NCBI GenBank assembly: GCA_022494885.1
Contig: JAGVSM010002861.1
Location: 124,001-188,000, forward strand
Length of the DNA stretch: 64,000 bases
Origin: Micrasema longulum
Taxonomy: Eukaryota > Arthropoda > Insecta > Trichoptera > Brachycentridae
Direction: 5' to 3'
Shown here: piece after piece, positions 1 through 9,799 of the stretch
Layout: each line of letters begins with the position of its first letter
How positions within the stretch are numbered: the stretch's first letter is position 1
Made by a program: the position numbers and the translations under genes
Notes under the pieces: model-generated
Seen by the model: the letters and a program-made list of their open reading frames with translations, nothing else
Database searches by the model: none
Told to the model about the DNA's origin: nothing

Positions 1-282
1 AGTGTTGAAGTAATCACATCAAGACTCGTTGCCATCTAACCCCCGACCCTATCAAAGTCAAGTCGTCAGCATCAGAAGGTAGCAAAAAAATCAGTAGTGG
101 ACTGGGAACTTTTTTGCACAATAAGAAAGTTTAGAGGTTTTTAAAATGTATTATTTGTTAAAAGACTTAAAAATTATTATTATTTTTTTTTTTTCAAATT
201 ACATTTGTAAACATATTCACTAACATATTTTGGTTTCTTAAGCTGTGCCCGTGTCAAGCCATTATAATGAACAACAACAAAA
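1..282. other. Unassigned AT-rich DNA
   Basis: No coding frame, RNA or repeat structure was recognised. A T-rich run lies near 183-195. It ends where the tail of a - strand LINE begins. Confidence 0.5.
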
Positions 283-1290
283 TATAATCATCATTATTCC
301 ATGTCCGCTTCCTAATTGGAGCATATGGTATCCACCAAGAGCCTCTATGCATCTCTATCGGCTGCCAACTCCCTTGCGTCCTTCCAAGTCAGGTTCTCAT
401 CCCATAATTCTGACAAACTGCCGATGAACAGTCAGCAGTGGACGTCCACGACGTTGATAAGCAGATGCCTTGTAAAGTAGGCAACGCGGTTAAGGCTCTC
501 AGGAGGCATCCGCAGTATAGTATATAATCTACCCACTAATGTTAGAGACGCCCCGACCCTTCTTTATTTACATTTAAGTCAAGATTAAAATGTCACTATC
601 TAAATATTAAAATTGTTTCTTTATCCTTCTTCTTCCCTTCCCATCTCCTCTGCATTCTTCATTGAATAGTGTTAATTTTTAATTCTTTAAATAATATTTG
701 TTTGCATTTTTGTATAAAATTGTAAGATTCAATATGTCCATGTATTTATAATTTTCTTAAACTGAACGGTTTGGGTAGGTAGGAAGAAATCGCCTTAAGG
801 CAATATGCCGCCCTTATATGTATATGTATATAAAGTGTCAAATAAATAAAAATATGGCCTAGCCTAGCCAACCGTATTGCCCTCGCTTGATGACAGTCGT
901 CACCGGAGTTTGCTGCGTCCGTTCTTTTATTAATTCATTCCCCACAAAGTCAAACTACGGCTAACCCAAGATCCTTCTGAGACACCTATTCTCAAAACTC
1001 AGAATTTTGCTGTTTTGGGCCCTAGTGAGGTGCCATGATTCGCATCCGTAGAGGAGAATAGGTGTTATGCTGGCGTTATATAGGCGGCATTTGATTTTCA
1101 TCGAGTAAATATCCGATCTCCAGACAGTTTCCATACTTTTGAATGTGGCACCTGCTACTTCTAACTGCACTCCCAGTTTTTTTTTAATCTGAAATTTTCT
1201 GTAACATATACTCCTAGGTATTGAAAACTCTCGACCCTTTCGATGATTTGGTTTGAATCAGGGGATTTTTAGCATCGAAGCACGAAATAT
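283..1290 (-). mobile_element. LINE-B reverse-transcriptase C-terminal region, split by another LINE
   Basis: Read on the - strand, this is the C-terminal part of a non-LTR retrotransposon RT. In order it gives ...FQYLGVYVTENF (about 1235-1190), LEVAGATFKSMETVW (1170-1115), LLYGCESWHLT (about 1060-1020) and FENRCLRRILG (to 961). The frame resumes beyond 515 with RMPPESLNRVAYFTR and NLTWKDARELAADRDA (to about 350). The second - strand copy of the family at 41945-42760 shows the same order without the break, so 515-857 is inserted DNA. The copy is dead: it has frameshifts, an in-frame stop and no catalytic domain. The clade name is uncertain; the tail is RTE/CR1-like. Confidence 0.75.
515..857 (+). 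mobile_element. LINE-A 3' end inserted in LINE-B
   Basis: A + strand LINE fragment that is 5'-truncated. It begins in the last RT codons (LPTNVRDAPTLLYLH near 533-580) and continues through a pyrimidine-rich 3' UTR. It then has the palindrome GCCTTAAGGC (792-801) and an AAATAAATAAAA tail (about 840-851). The same 3' end recurs at 6.09, 14.58, 22.0 and 23.68 kb. It interrupts the - strand LINE-B: GGCATCCGCAGTAT on one side and GGCCTAGCCAACC on the other read together as the family's GHVLRMP region. A short TAT-type target duplication is possible but not clear. Confidence 0.75.
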
Positions 1291-1431
1291 ATGGGTTTTA
1301 GCAATATTGGTTTAATATAGTTGCTAAATATTTTAATTTATTTTATATTAAATCTAATTTTCCATGGCACTGAGCATTCTTCATTTTAGTGTTTTTACGG
1401 CACAGATTTTTTTGTTTTCTGTGCGAGTACT

Positions 1432-1615
1432 ACTAGTATCTATGCTTATCGTACACTGATGGCGAACAACCTTTTGCCAGTCCACGAACAATGAAATATT
1501 GCAGTTCAAACAACAATCTTTCAAAATCGCAATATTTCACGTCCACCTTGCCAGGAATCGAACCCAGGACCTCGAGATTGGGGGACAAACAAGCCCGAAG
1601 CAGACTTGTTTCCAC
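1432..1615 (-). mobile_element. SINE-1-like tRNA-derived SINE, diverged
   Basis: The - strand carries a Pol III B-box-like GGGTTCGATTCC (about 1555-1566), followed by a body that contains TGAAATATTG and 'GGACTGGCA' as in other SINE-1 copies. The head (A box) is poorly preserved. It is not a functional tRNA because no acceptor stem can pair. Confidence 0.5.
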
Positions 1616-1724
1616 TTGATTTCTTTATTCAGGATTTTTGCCCGAGAACAGCCATCCAGTCAAAAACTCTAGTCTGAGATTTATTTGTTGTTTTCTGTGC
1701 GAGAGTCAAGCGTCATGACAATTA

Positions 1725-1965
1725 CACTATGGAAACTTTGCTTCTCTTATACCACAAGTTGCGGACTTCACAGCTGATTGTTTGTCGGCAGTTTATGTTA
1801 GAGGTACGGAACGCGAACCTGACTTGGGAGGACGCACAAACGCGGGCAGCCGATAGGAATGCATGGAGCCTCTTGGATGCATATGCTTCAACTAGGGAGC
1901 GGACATGGAATGATGATGAAGATGATGTAGGTCTGTATTCCAACAATCAAATCAGCAATATTTTG
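1725..1965 (+). mobile_element. LINE-B C-terminal remnant (+ strand)
   Basis: The + frame reads ANLTWEDAQTRAADRNAW, SLLDAYASTRERTW and NDDEDDVGL, then stops soon after. The LTWxDAxxxAADRxAW motif matches the tail of the split LINE-B copy at 283-515, so this is a second, oppositely oriented remnant of that family. It has no catalytic region. Just upstream (1697-1732) is a short - strand A-box-like stretch, possibly a SINE head. Confidence 0.65.
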
Positions 1966-2039
1966 ATTATCGTTATCATTTTTCTATCCGCACCGGAACT
2001 GAATTAGAGTTCCCATTACTACCTTTCTGGATAATTTTT

Positions 2040-2112
2040 GTTACGTCAGTCTTACGCTTTAGGTGTCAGCCTAAGACCAATGAAACATTTCAGTATAGAA
2101 CCTCTTGAAAAA
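2040..2112 (-). mobile_element. SINE-1 body fragment
   Basis: The stretch CAGTCTTACGCTTTAGGTGT and the following 'GAAACATTTCAGT' correspond to the middle of SINE-1 copies (compare 22200-22250). Head and tail are absent. Confidence 0.4.
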
Positions 2113-2144
2113 CCATCATTTCCTTTTTAATTTTCCAGGGTGAA

Positions 2145-2520
2145 TTTATGAGTCTTCTCTATACCCTAGAGAGTGGTTAATTTGGGGATATTATTTTTTT
2201 CTGTGCGACTAATTTTTGCTTCATATATGGCTACACTGATGAGTGAATGTCAAAAAATATGAACACGTGAAATCAAACATGATGTTTTTAAATTTAGAAC
2301 ATTGTTTCGAGCATAAGCCAAAACACTTAATTAGGTTGAATTGACCAAACCGTAAAAGTTTTATTTTCGTTTTTGAAGCAGTTTATTCACCATTTGACGT
2401 TTAATCATCAGTGTGGCCATTATATGAAGTAAACTGTCGTCGCATTAAAAAAATAATAATCTTTATTTTTATCACTCTCTAGGGGAGGGGGTAGAGATGA
2501 TTTAGAATACCACCACAGGA
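2145..2520. mobile_element. FB-3 foldback element
   Basis: The two ends are inverted copies. The left arm, TCTCTATACCCTAGAGAGTG (from about 2156) through CTACACTGATGAGTGAATGTC, pairs with the reverse complement of the right arm, ATCAGTGTGGCC (from about 2407) through CACTCTCTAGGGGAGG (to about 2490). Arms are about 110 bp and imperfect, with a central spacer of about 130 bp. No ORF is present. A half copy occurs at 43990-44130. Confidence 0.7.
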
Positions 2521-2573
2521 ATCGAATCAGGTTACTTAAACATGGAAAAAAGTTTATGTTTAGAAAATACTTT

Positions 2574-3230
2574 GAGTGTTAACGTAAGTTGTGTCCGTTT
2601 TTTCCGAATTAAAAAATGACTACCAAAAGTAAAACAAAGTGATAAACGTATACTATACGTCACTCTAAAAAAATATTCTGCTCTACAAGATATGGTGTTT
2701 GTTTTACGTTACATTTATTATTTTCTTTAAATGGAAAATCACAACCCACTTCTGTTCGCGTGCAATCGAGAAAATAAAGCTGCCAAAGCTGCTCGCGATG
2801 TTTGCGCAGTGTTTGGTGAATATGATATGAATTATTGACTAATTTATTGTACGATAATGAAAGATATTTTTTTTTAATGATGAGAGCAAGAAGAGACAAC
2901 AAAAAAAATATTACAAATTTGTCAATAATGCATTCTTTTTTATTATGAAAATAAAAATAAAATGTCAATAATTCATAGCATCTTCGCAGTACACTGTGCA
3001 GATATCGCAAGAAGCTCGGCGCCTAAATGGTCACTTTTGACTACTTAGCATTTAATTTTGAAGGTCAAATAAGGAAAATCAAATAAAATAGTATGTGTAA
3101 AAAATCACAACACAAGATATTGTAGAGCAGAAAATTTTCTTTCGAATGACGTAGGTGTAACCCGTATTTTACTTTTGGTGCTCATTTTTTTTAAATTTGG
3201 AAAAAAACGGACACAACATTTGTTCACACC
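2574..3230. mobile_element. FB-2 long-terminal-inverted-repeat element, copy 1
   Basis: The left arm starts GTGTTAACGTAAGTTGTGTC and runs through TTCTGCTCTACAAGATAT to a GCTCGCGATGTTTGCGCAG segment. The right arm is its diverged reverse complement and ends GGACACAACATTTGTTCACACC. Arms are about 200 bp or more. The same arms bound 48542-49440. No transposase is encoded, so this is a non-autonomous element. A clear target duplication was not found. Confidence 0.7.
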
Positions 3231-4600
3231 TAATATAAAATTCGGAAATCAAGTAATACAAGCGGGCTTAAAAAATAGTCATTTTTTCATCGATTTGATT
3301 TTTGATTAATTTAGTAATTTTTAAATTGATTACTTAATACGTTACTGATTAAATTCACAAGAAAAGTGATGGCTACCGATTAATATTACAGTCATTAATC
3401 CAAAGCTTTCACGCTGCGGCTACTAACGCAGTAAAATGTACCACAACATAATATTTATTTTCTTTTGAAGGCTCAATAACACCGGCTGTAACAAAATAAA
3501 AGTTTTTATCATAGCATTTTAAATGTACTACAAAAAACAGATCATTTAAAAGCAGAGATATCTACATTAAAGGCAATGAACTTTAAAATACGATATGTTA
3601 AACAACAATTAAGGGGATAATTTTCAGCGTTATTCATACACACTGTGAAATGTTTACCATTCTGACCATGTTTGAACATCAATATTGAGAAATATTTTTT
3701 TAATGATCAACTATCGAACTAGTATAAGAAGTGTAGACGATTTCCGGGTTCCTAAGGTGAGACTGACTGAAACTCGAAACAACATGTTTTATAAGGATTT
3801 ATTTATTTATTAAAATAATAATTACATATATATACATACATATATATTTATTTATTTTAAATAAAAATAATTAAATATTATCGGACTCACCAAGTCAACT
3901 TATATGGCTTGTTGGTAAAGATCCTTTGCATGAAAACATTTGATTACACCACAAGTATTTGCATAATAATAATTACTAGTCTTATCTATTACTAAATTCA
4001 AGTAGAAATGTGTTAATTATAGGTATAAAGCATTTTTGAGAATAGTTGTTTTAGCATAAGCCGAATTGAGAATTTTAAACAGTGTCGAAGATAATCAGTT
4101 GACCTTTCCCATACTGTGCCAAAAAGTTCAGCGCGTTACTGTGCTGTGTAGTCATTACAAATGCAAAAAATGAGAGATTTTAAATCGGGAAAATGGAACA
4201 TTCATATTACTTCAATTGTTTTAAGTTGAGTCACAAGTTTTCATACTCCATAAGGCCTGTAAATGACTAAACTTACATAATATTCATTCCATAATAAGGT
4301 TTTTTTTTTGAAAATTCAAATAAATTTTCTTAAACAGTCGAAAATTGTAACAAAACATTTTTAGTCTCGACGCATGATCATTTATTTAAATCTTAAACAA
4401 GTTAATAAGTGCGTTTAATTCAAATGCATGCGTACATTAAACACAATGAAAGGTTATTAATCATAATAACCATAATTTTACTACTCGAAACACTTAGGAT
4501 GATTCTTCATTTCAGGCGGCCTGGTAACTTTGGCTGGTTAATGTGAATTCGATTAGTTTCTGTTTTTTTACTATTGTTTGTGGGTTATTAATAATTACCA
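3231..4600. other. AT-rich DNA without a gene
   Basis: No coding segment was found. Positions 3634-3695 match one arm of the FB-1 foldback family (CACACTGTGAAATGTTTACC). Low-complexity TATATA/ATTT runs lie at 3795-3860. The remainder is unassigned. Confidence 0.5.
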
Positions 4601-4603
4601 TCA

Positions 4604-4850
4604 TCCCCCTTTCTGCACTCGTTGGTGCATAGGACACAGCATTGGTAAACCAAATGTAGCATAGTCCGACCATCTGTTGGGTGAAGATGACGTGGTCTTA
4701 CTCTTTAGGTGCCAATCCAGAAACAATAAAATGTTGCAGTTAAAAAAACCTCCAAATCCATATTTCACATCTACCCTGCCAGAAATCGAACCCAGGACCT
4801 CAAGAATGGTAGGCGTATTTGTCAACCACTGCACAACGAGGCGGACTTAT
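4604..4850 (-). mobile_element. SINE-1 copy (full length, diverged)
   Basis: On the - strand the order is: tRNA-like head with A box (GTTGTGCAGTGGTTGAC) and B box (GGGTTCGATTTC, about 4786-4797), a body with TGAAATATGG and the 'GGATTGGCACC' segment, and a 3' end GTGCAGAAAGGGGGATGATGG. The length of about 245 bp fits other SINE-1 copies. Confidence 0.65.
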
Positions 4851-4924
4851 CTTCACTCGATTTCCATAGTTATGATTTTCATCCGATAGCAGCTATCGAG
4901 TCGAAAGTATTTATCTAGAATTCT

Positions 4925-5440
4925 GGTTCTATTTTACACTTCTTCTTGTGGTGCCTTATCAGGTCCCTCCAACGTTGACGATTACTGCAACGAAAGCATC
5001 TTGGTCCTGCGCTACTCCGAGGCCAGGACAACTGCTTGTAGGTTGTGACTGCCGCAGTGATTCCTGAGTAAAGATGATCAGAGTGGTTTCCCGCTGCCTT
5101 CTATGGTGGATTTTTCTGTCGGGGTTACCTTCGCTTAGCTGGTTGGTTCTGGTTTGAAGGCACCAGAAACTCGCCATTCATCCTCTCGTTATCTGCTGTA
5201 ATCACACCGTTATGAGTATGATCCCATTGCCTGGGGTTCGCTATGTGGACGCTAACGAGTTGGACTAGTCAGTAGTGTTGCCGGTAGAATACAACTGGGC
5301 ATTCGCAGCATTTAATAGAATCACACCCTCCAGCAAGATTTGACTCACTGCAACCCTACTGACGGATCAAACCCCTATTTTACCCACATTACTGTATGCT
5401 CTGGGTCCAGGCGGATAAAGAATACAGTTCTGAGGCTTAC
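4925..5440 (-). mobile_element. LINE C-terminal remnant
   Basis: On the - strand the stretch just above 4925 reads RQRWRDLIRHHKKKC, a basic tail of the type that ends several RTE/I-like LINE ORFs. The preceding sequence (to about 5440) has repeat-like, higher-GC composition but is too frameshifted to place in a domain. It is called a remnant on that motif alone. Confidence 0.4.
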
Positions 5441-5929
5441 TAAAATGAAATTATATTTTTTTTATGTTCTCGTATGGTTTTTTGAATGAAATTTACTATT
5501 TTGAAACCAGTTTTCGAAAAACAGAACAAAAAATAGGTTGAAATTTTTCATAAAAAGCAGCATTTTTTAATACTAATATTTATTTTACCGAATGGCTTCC
5601 CCTTAACTCAATTGTGTCAAACAAATTTAATGGAATATTAAACTACATATTTTAAAACACTCGATAACTTTTAAAAGTTGACTTAACGCACTAAAATGAT
5701 CCTAAAAAAATTCAAACTATTATTTAGATTTACTTTCTAGCTATTTACTACCCTATTTATCAAAATATTTATAAACGAATTAACCATAATCCTAAATACT
5801 AGAGCAAAATCTACTTTATTAGAGAGGTAGAAACGTTATATATAAGATGTTCTGTATATTTACCTATTTTGTATTTCAAAAATGTATTATGTAAAAAAAA
5901 AAAAATTATTCAATAAAAAAAAAAAAGTA
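5441..5929. other. AT-rich DNA without a gene
   Basis: Nothing was recognised apart from A-runs near 5888-5925. Part may be the degraded 3' UTR of the LINE-A copy that follows. Confidence 0.4.
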
Positions 5930-6172
5930 AAACATATTGACTTGATAAGGAATCGATTTCAAGATTGCCCGACGCATTTGCCACTACGTCTCAGGCGGAA
6001 ATTTTAAATTTGATAGTTATTCGAGCAGGTAATGATATATATACTATATACCACTGCCTTTCTCAAATTTTGGGCAGGTAGGAAGAAATTGCCTTAAGGC
6101 AATATGCCCGCACTTATGCATATGTGTGTAAACCGTTTATGTATATGAAGTGTTTAAATAAATAAATAATAA
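5930..6172 (+). mobile_element. LINE-A 3' end
   Basis: GGTAGGAAGAAATTGCCTTA spans the conserved 3' palindrome (6091-6100). It is followed by AATATGCCCGCACTTATGC and an AAATAAATAAAT tail (about 6155-6166). The upstream part is degenerate 3' UTR, and its start is a guess. Confidence 0.6.
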
Positions 6173-6890
6173 TAAAATCACGGTGTGATCAGTTTTTGTT
6201 CGCAATCTTAAAGTATAGGAAAATATAACAAAACGCCCTAGGCTATGATATATTAAACCTCTCAATTCATAGTCTCGGTTATAATGTGCCTATTTTCCCA
6301 TATTGTTTTTTTGATTCGTAAACAGCCGTGCTTAAACGCGAAGTATATTATTCTTTATCTATGTATCTCACCATGCCGTGTAATTTTATTCAAACAAATA
6401 TAAATGTTACAGGTACACATTGCCTTTAATATTGTTATTAGTCACTTGTTTCATACGAGTACTTACATTTTATATGTGAGAACAAGTTACCTGTATCATT
6501 GTAAAAAAAAAACGTTCCCATGAGTCGGTCATACTAAGAAAATATTATGATTCACCGGTGTTACCTTTTTGATGAAAATTCAAATGGGAACAAAAAGGTG
6601 GGGATGCAATATTTGTGCATGAAATGTGTAGTAAAAATGCAAGTCAGTGGGTCTTTTGAATTTTTTTGTCATCGGGTATACTTGAAAATATTGTATTGTA
6701 GTAAATATATTATGTAGGTACTTCAAATTTAAACATAATAAACAGACCTTATTAAAATCCTAACTTAAGTGCATTTAGAAGGTGATAGCTTTCTTATCAT
6801 AAGTTTTTTTACCTACTTTATATTTTTAATTTTTAGTTTTTTAATCTCAAACAACTTGTCGTAATTTTTTTTTTTTTTTACAAATTTATC
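6173..6890. other. AT-rich DNA without a gene
   Basis: No ORF, tRNA-like head or inverted repeat was recognised. Confidence 0.45.
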
Positions 6891-6894
6891 TTCT

Positions 6895-7561
6895 ATAATT
6901 TCTCTGTACGCGTGATGTCACTGATCTCCTCCTAAACGGCTCAACCGATTTACGTGCGGTTTTCAGAGATATATAGATCTTTGCGCTGTGGGCGTTCGTA
7001 GATATTAAAATCTTCAATCTAATATGTAAAAAATAAGTGAGGAGCATAAATGATTTATTCGTCAATCTACCAGGGTTGCGTTTGAGGAGAATGCATTTAC
7101 AAAAAAATGGAAAGTTGTTGTTTTTTTGTGTATGAAAAAAGTTTGTTTTTGAATGTTTGCAAACAGCATTTGTTTTTTATGGATCTTAATCAGATCCTTT
7201 TTTTAAATTCGATATAATTTTTACCCATTTATTTCTTTTTAATGGATTTTTTTAAAAACTTAAATAATATTAAATTCAATGCATTTTTAAAAACCTTTTT
7301 TCTACAGAAGTACACCATTCTGTTGGTGAGAAGAAGTAAGTCATATTTCAAAAAAAATATTTATCTTATGTTTTTTGTTTTTATTTTGTGTTTACCTAGA
7401 TACCTACTTAGATGCAATATTTGAATATGAAGAATTTTTAGTTTTGGAATTTAATTACAAACAAGTACCTATAGTACCTACTTATATATAAACAGTATTT
7501 TTCCAAGCAAATAGCAGGCAAGCCAACGTTCGGGCAAGACAGCATCTGTCGAGTCCGCTAG
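6895..7561 (+). mobile_element. Helitron-like non-autonomous element (candidate)
   Basis: The right end reads GACAGCATCTGTCGAGTCCG followed by CTAG (7558-7561) and T. This is a short hairpin (GACAG/CTGTC, 7538-7550), then about 7 nt, then CTAG and an adjoining T, as expected for Helitron 3' ends. The left part has CTCCTAAACGGCTCAACCGA (about 6930), a phrase common near the 5' side of insect Helitron-type repeats. No Rep/helicase is encoded. The 5' boundary (a TC dinucleotide in about 6895-6905) is uncertain. Confidence 0.45.
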
Positions 7562-7589
7562 TATTATATATAACACAATGTAAAAAGCA

Positions 7590-8060
7590 TTAAGTATTTA
7601 GAATTACAAATACGTAATACAGCTTCAAAGTATGTGATTTAAGTATTTAACATTACATATGTATAACTACACAATACAAATTAAAAGAGCACGAAAAAAT
7701 ATCAAATAAATATAAAATACGCCTAATACCAGCTCAAAATGTAAGGAAATGAATTCAAAATTATCTACTAATAATACAATCTACAAAAGAATAGAAAATA
7801 CATACAAAGTTTAAAAATTACATGTACGAGTATGTACAATGTACATATTTCAAGCTAAATACGAGATAAAATCTTGAAAATGAAAAAGTTTTTGAAATTA
7901 TGAAAATAAATATACCCATTTCAAGCTAAAAGAGTATTAAAAACCGTATTGAAATGACATAATACAAGCTAAAAAAGGACGAAAAAGCATAATTAAAAAA
8001 AAAAAAGTATTTAAAATTACATATACAAGCTAAAACGGCAAAAGATTAAAAATTATAAAT
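7590..8060. repeat. Degenerate minisatellite with CAAGCTAAA motif
   Basis: The motif (A)TACAAGCTAAAA and variants recur near 7616, 7727, 7849, 7920, 7962 and 8025. They alternate with 'GTATTTAAAATTACAT' segments (7595, 7643, 7808, 8008). The unit is roughly 45-110 bp and heavily diverged. No coding potential. Confidence 0.45.
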
Positions 8061-8539
8061 TCAAGATGCGCAAATTCTGGATAAACTTTTATTATTTATT
8101 CGAAGTACTTCTGTAAAAAATAATTTTTCGATTCGCACGTCCTGTTTCTGTATTTTAAAAATTGTACTTTAAATCTTTTTGGCAATTTATTAAATTCCTT
8201 GAAGCCTATGTATTACAGAGATCTAGTACCAAACTTTATAGACGTCACTGGTCCAATACAAATGTTATTTTTTTATTAAGTCGTACTGGTGGATATCTAT
8301 ATAACAATTTAATCTTTATATATTACATAAGGAAGAAAGTTCACAAAATATGTCCTTCTCGGGATGTTTGCTAATGCAAAAGCGACATCAGCGATTTAAT
8401 GAATACTTTCTATACAAATAATTAACCGTAATCAGATACCTGGCTCACTTAAAATTATACACTTTCCTGCACTGATGTAATCGAAATATTAACATAGTTT
8501 TTTACGTATAAAAAGATACGCAATTTACTATTTAATTTT
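8061..8539. other. AT-rich DNA without a gene
   Basis: Only short, unconvincing frames are present. No repeat signature was found. Confidence 0.45.
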
Positions 8540-8611
8540 TAAAATATTTTATTTCAATTAATGTTAGTAAATATAAGTATTTAACTTCTTACATACTTTT
8601 AACGTCTACCG

Positions 8612-8640
8612 GTTTCGAGACGTACCCGTCTCTTCATCAG
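8612..8640 (-). ncRNA. Hammerhead-ribozyme-like core, left arm
   Basis: The - strand reads CTGATGA, A, GAGAC, GGGTAC, GTCTC, GAAA, C. This is the hammerhead conserved box (8640-8634), a perfect 5-bp stem II (8632-8628 with 8621-8617) with a 6-nt loop, and the GAAA box (8616-8613). An extra A sits between the box and stem II, and I cannot draw a convincing stem III or cleavage site. It may therefore be a degenerate or chance motif. Hammerhead motifs of this layout are known from Penelope-like elements. Confidence 0.4.
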
Positions 8641-8878
8641 GGCACTCACTACATCAACATGAACATAATAAAATACGCTTTCACCTTTACCATCACCGTA
8701 GTTTACGAGTACAGAGCATTTACGAAAAAATACATAAATTACATGCAGAGTTAAAGAGGATATAAACGCCACCATGTCTGAATATGAACTTCACATTTTT
8801 TTGTAAATACTATGTGTACTACGGTGATGTAAAGATGAAAGTGTATTTTAGTATATGCATGTTGGTGCAGTGAGTGTC

Positions 8879-8907
8879 CTGAGGAAGAGACGGGTATACG
8901 TCGAAAC
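8879..8907 (+). ncRNA. Hammerhead-like core, right arm (mutated)
   Basis: This is the inverted partner of the left-arm motif. CTGAGGA replaces CTGATGA, then AGAGACGGGTATAC, then GTC and GAAAC. The conserved U-to-G change in the first box and a shorter stem II suggest it is inactive. Confidence 0.3.
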
Positions 8908-8975
8908 CAGTAGACATAAAAAGTCGGTAAGCGGTGAAACAATAATATTTACTAACATTAATTTAAAAGTTTTGA

Positions 8976-9799
8976 ACTCAAAGTCAATGCTTTATCAATG
9001 CAATGCGTCAAACAATAATCCTATATTTCAAAAGGTTTTTTACAGATTTTCTTTAAAGCAACGAAATTATACAGCTTTCATCAAATATACTAAAATACAC
9101 GATGATTTGAGAAATATTCTACTTCCAATGATTTTCACTTGCATGCTTTTTAAATTCCGTACGTTGCACTTATTAATTCAAAATCATAAAATTTCCTAAA
9201 CTTTATTTAAAACTTTGCATGTTATAGAGACATTTTTTATCATGTGAATAAATTATGCTATCTGTATTATTTACCGATAAACAATTTTTGCCTATTTTAT
9301 AATACCTATTCTTCATTCACAAAAATTGCAATGACAAATAATTTTGTGGATTTCAAGTCAATGAGTGGATTTGGATTTCAAGTCTTGGAACTTTCAGTAT
9401 TTTTAAGTTAAATGGTATGACTTGAATGACGCATATGATTATTTGATCATTGCAAATAAATGATTCACGAAATTATTATACATGACTAAAGTTACTTATT
9501 ACGTCAAAATTTTAACGATAATTTAAAATTGTTCAATGAAATCAGATGACGAACGTTTAATTTTATGTGTCGGACATCGAATAATTTTTTTTTACTGTGT
9601 AAATGGTAATACATAAGTAGGCGTGCCGGATGATTTGAGTTTCACTTACTCAAAACACAATTTCGTCACTCTCAATATCTGTTACGCGTTACGTTCTACT
9701 ATAAGGCTCGCGATTTAGTACTATATGATAGGCTAATATAAAGTGCCTTATTTTTATATCAAACATTTATTTTTATGAATATAGCTTTAGCCACTTGAT
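8976..9799. other. AT-rich DNA without a gene
   Basis: A frame of about 110 codons spans 8855-9199, but it runs through the foldback arm and has no recognisable domain. It is treated as chance. The rest is unassigned. Confidence 0.45.

Larger units (their letters stand above)
8540..8975. mobile_element. FB-4 foldback element with hammerhead-like cores
   Basis: Two arms of about 170-200 bp are inverted copies. The left arm (from TTAATGTTAGTAAATATAAG, about 8558) runs through GTTTCGAGACGTACCCGTCT to TCACCGTAGT (8703). The right arm runs from ACTACGGTGATGTAAAG (about 8817) to ACTAACATTAATTTAAAAG (8970). The outer ends carry TTACTAACATTAATT in inverted orientation. A second, more decayed copy lies at 52820-53515. 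No ORF of its own. The motifs suggest a Penelope-like or other hammerhead-bearing element, by inference. Confidence 0.65.

Noticed and set aside
8855..9199. 114-codon + frame
   Set aside because: It starts inside the FB-4 arm and runs into AT-rich DNA. There is no family resemblance or splice signals.
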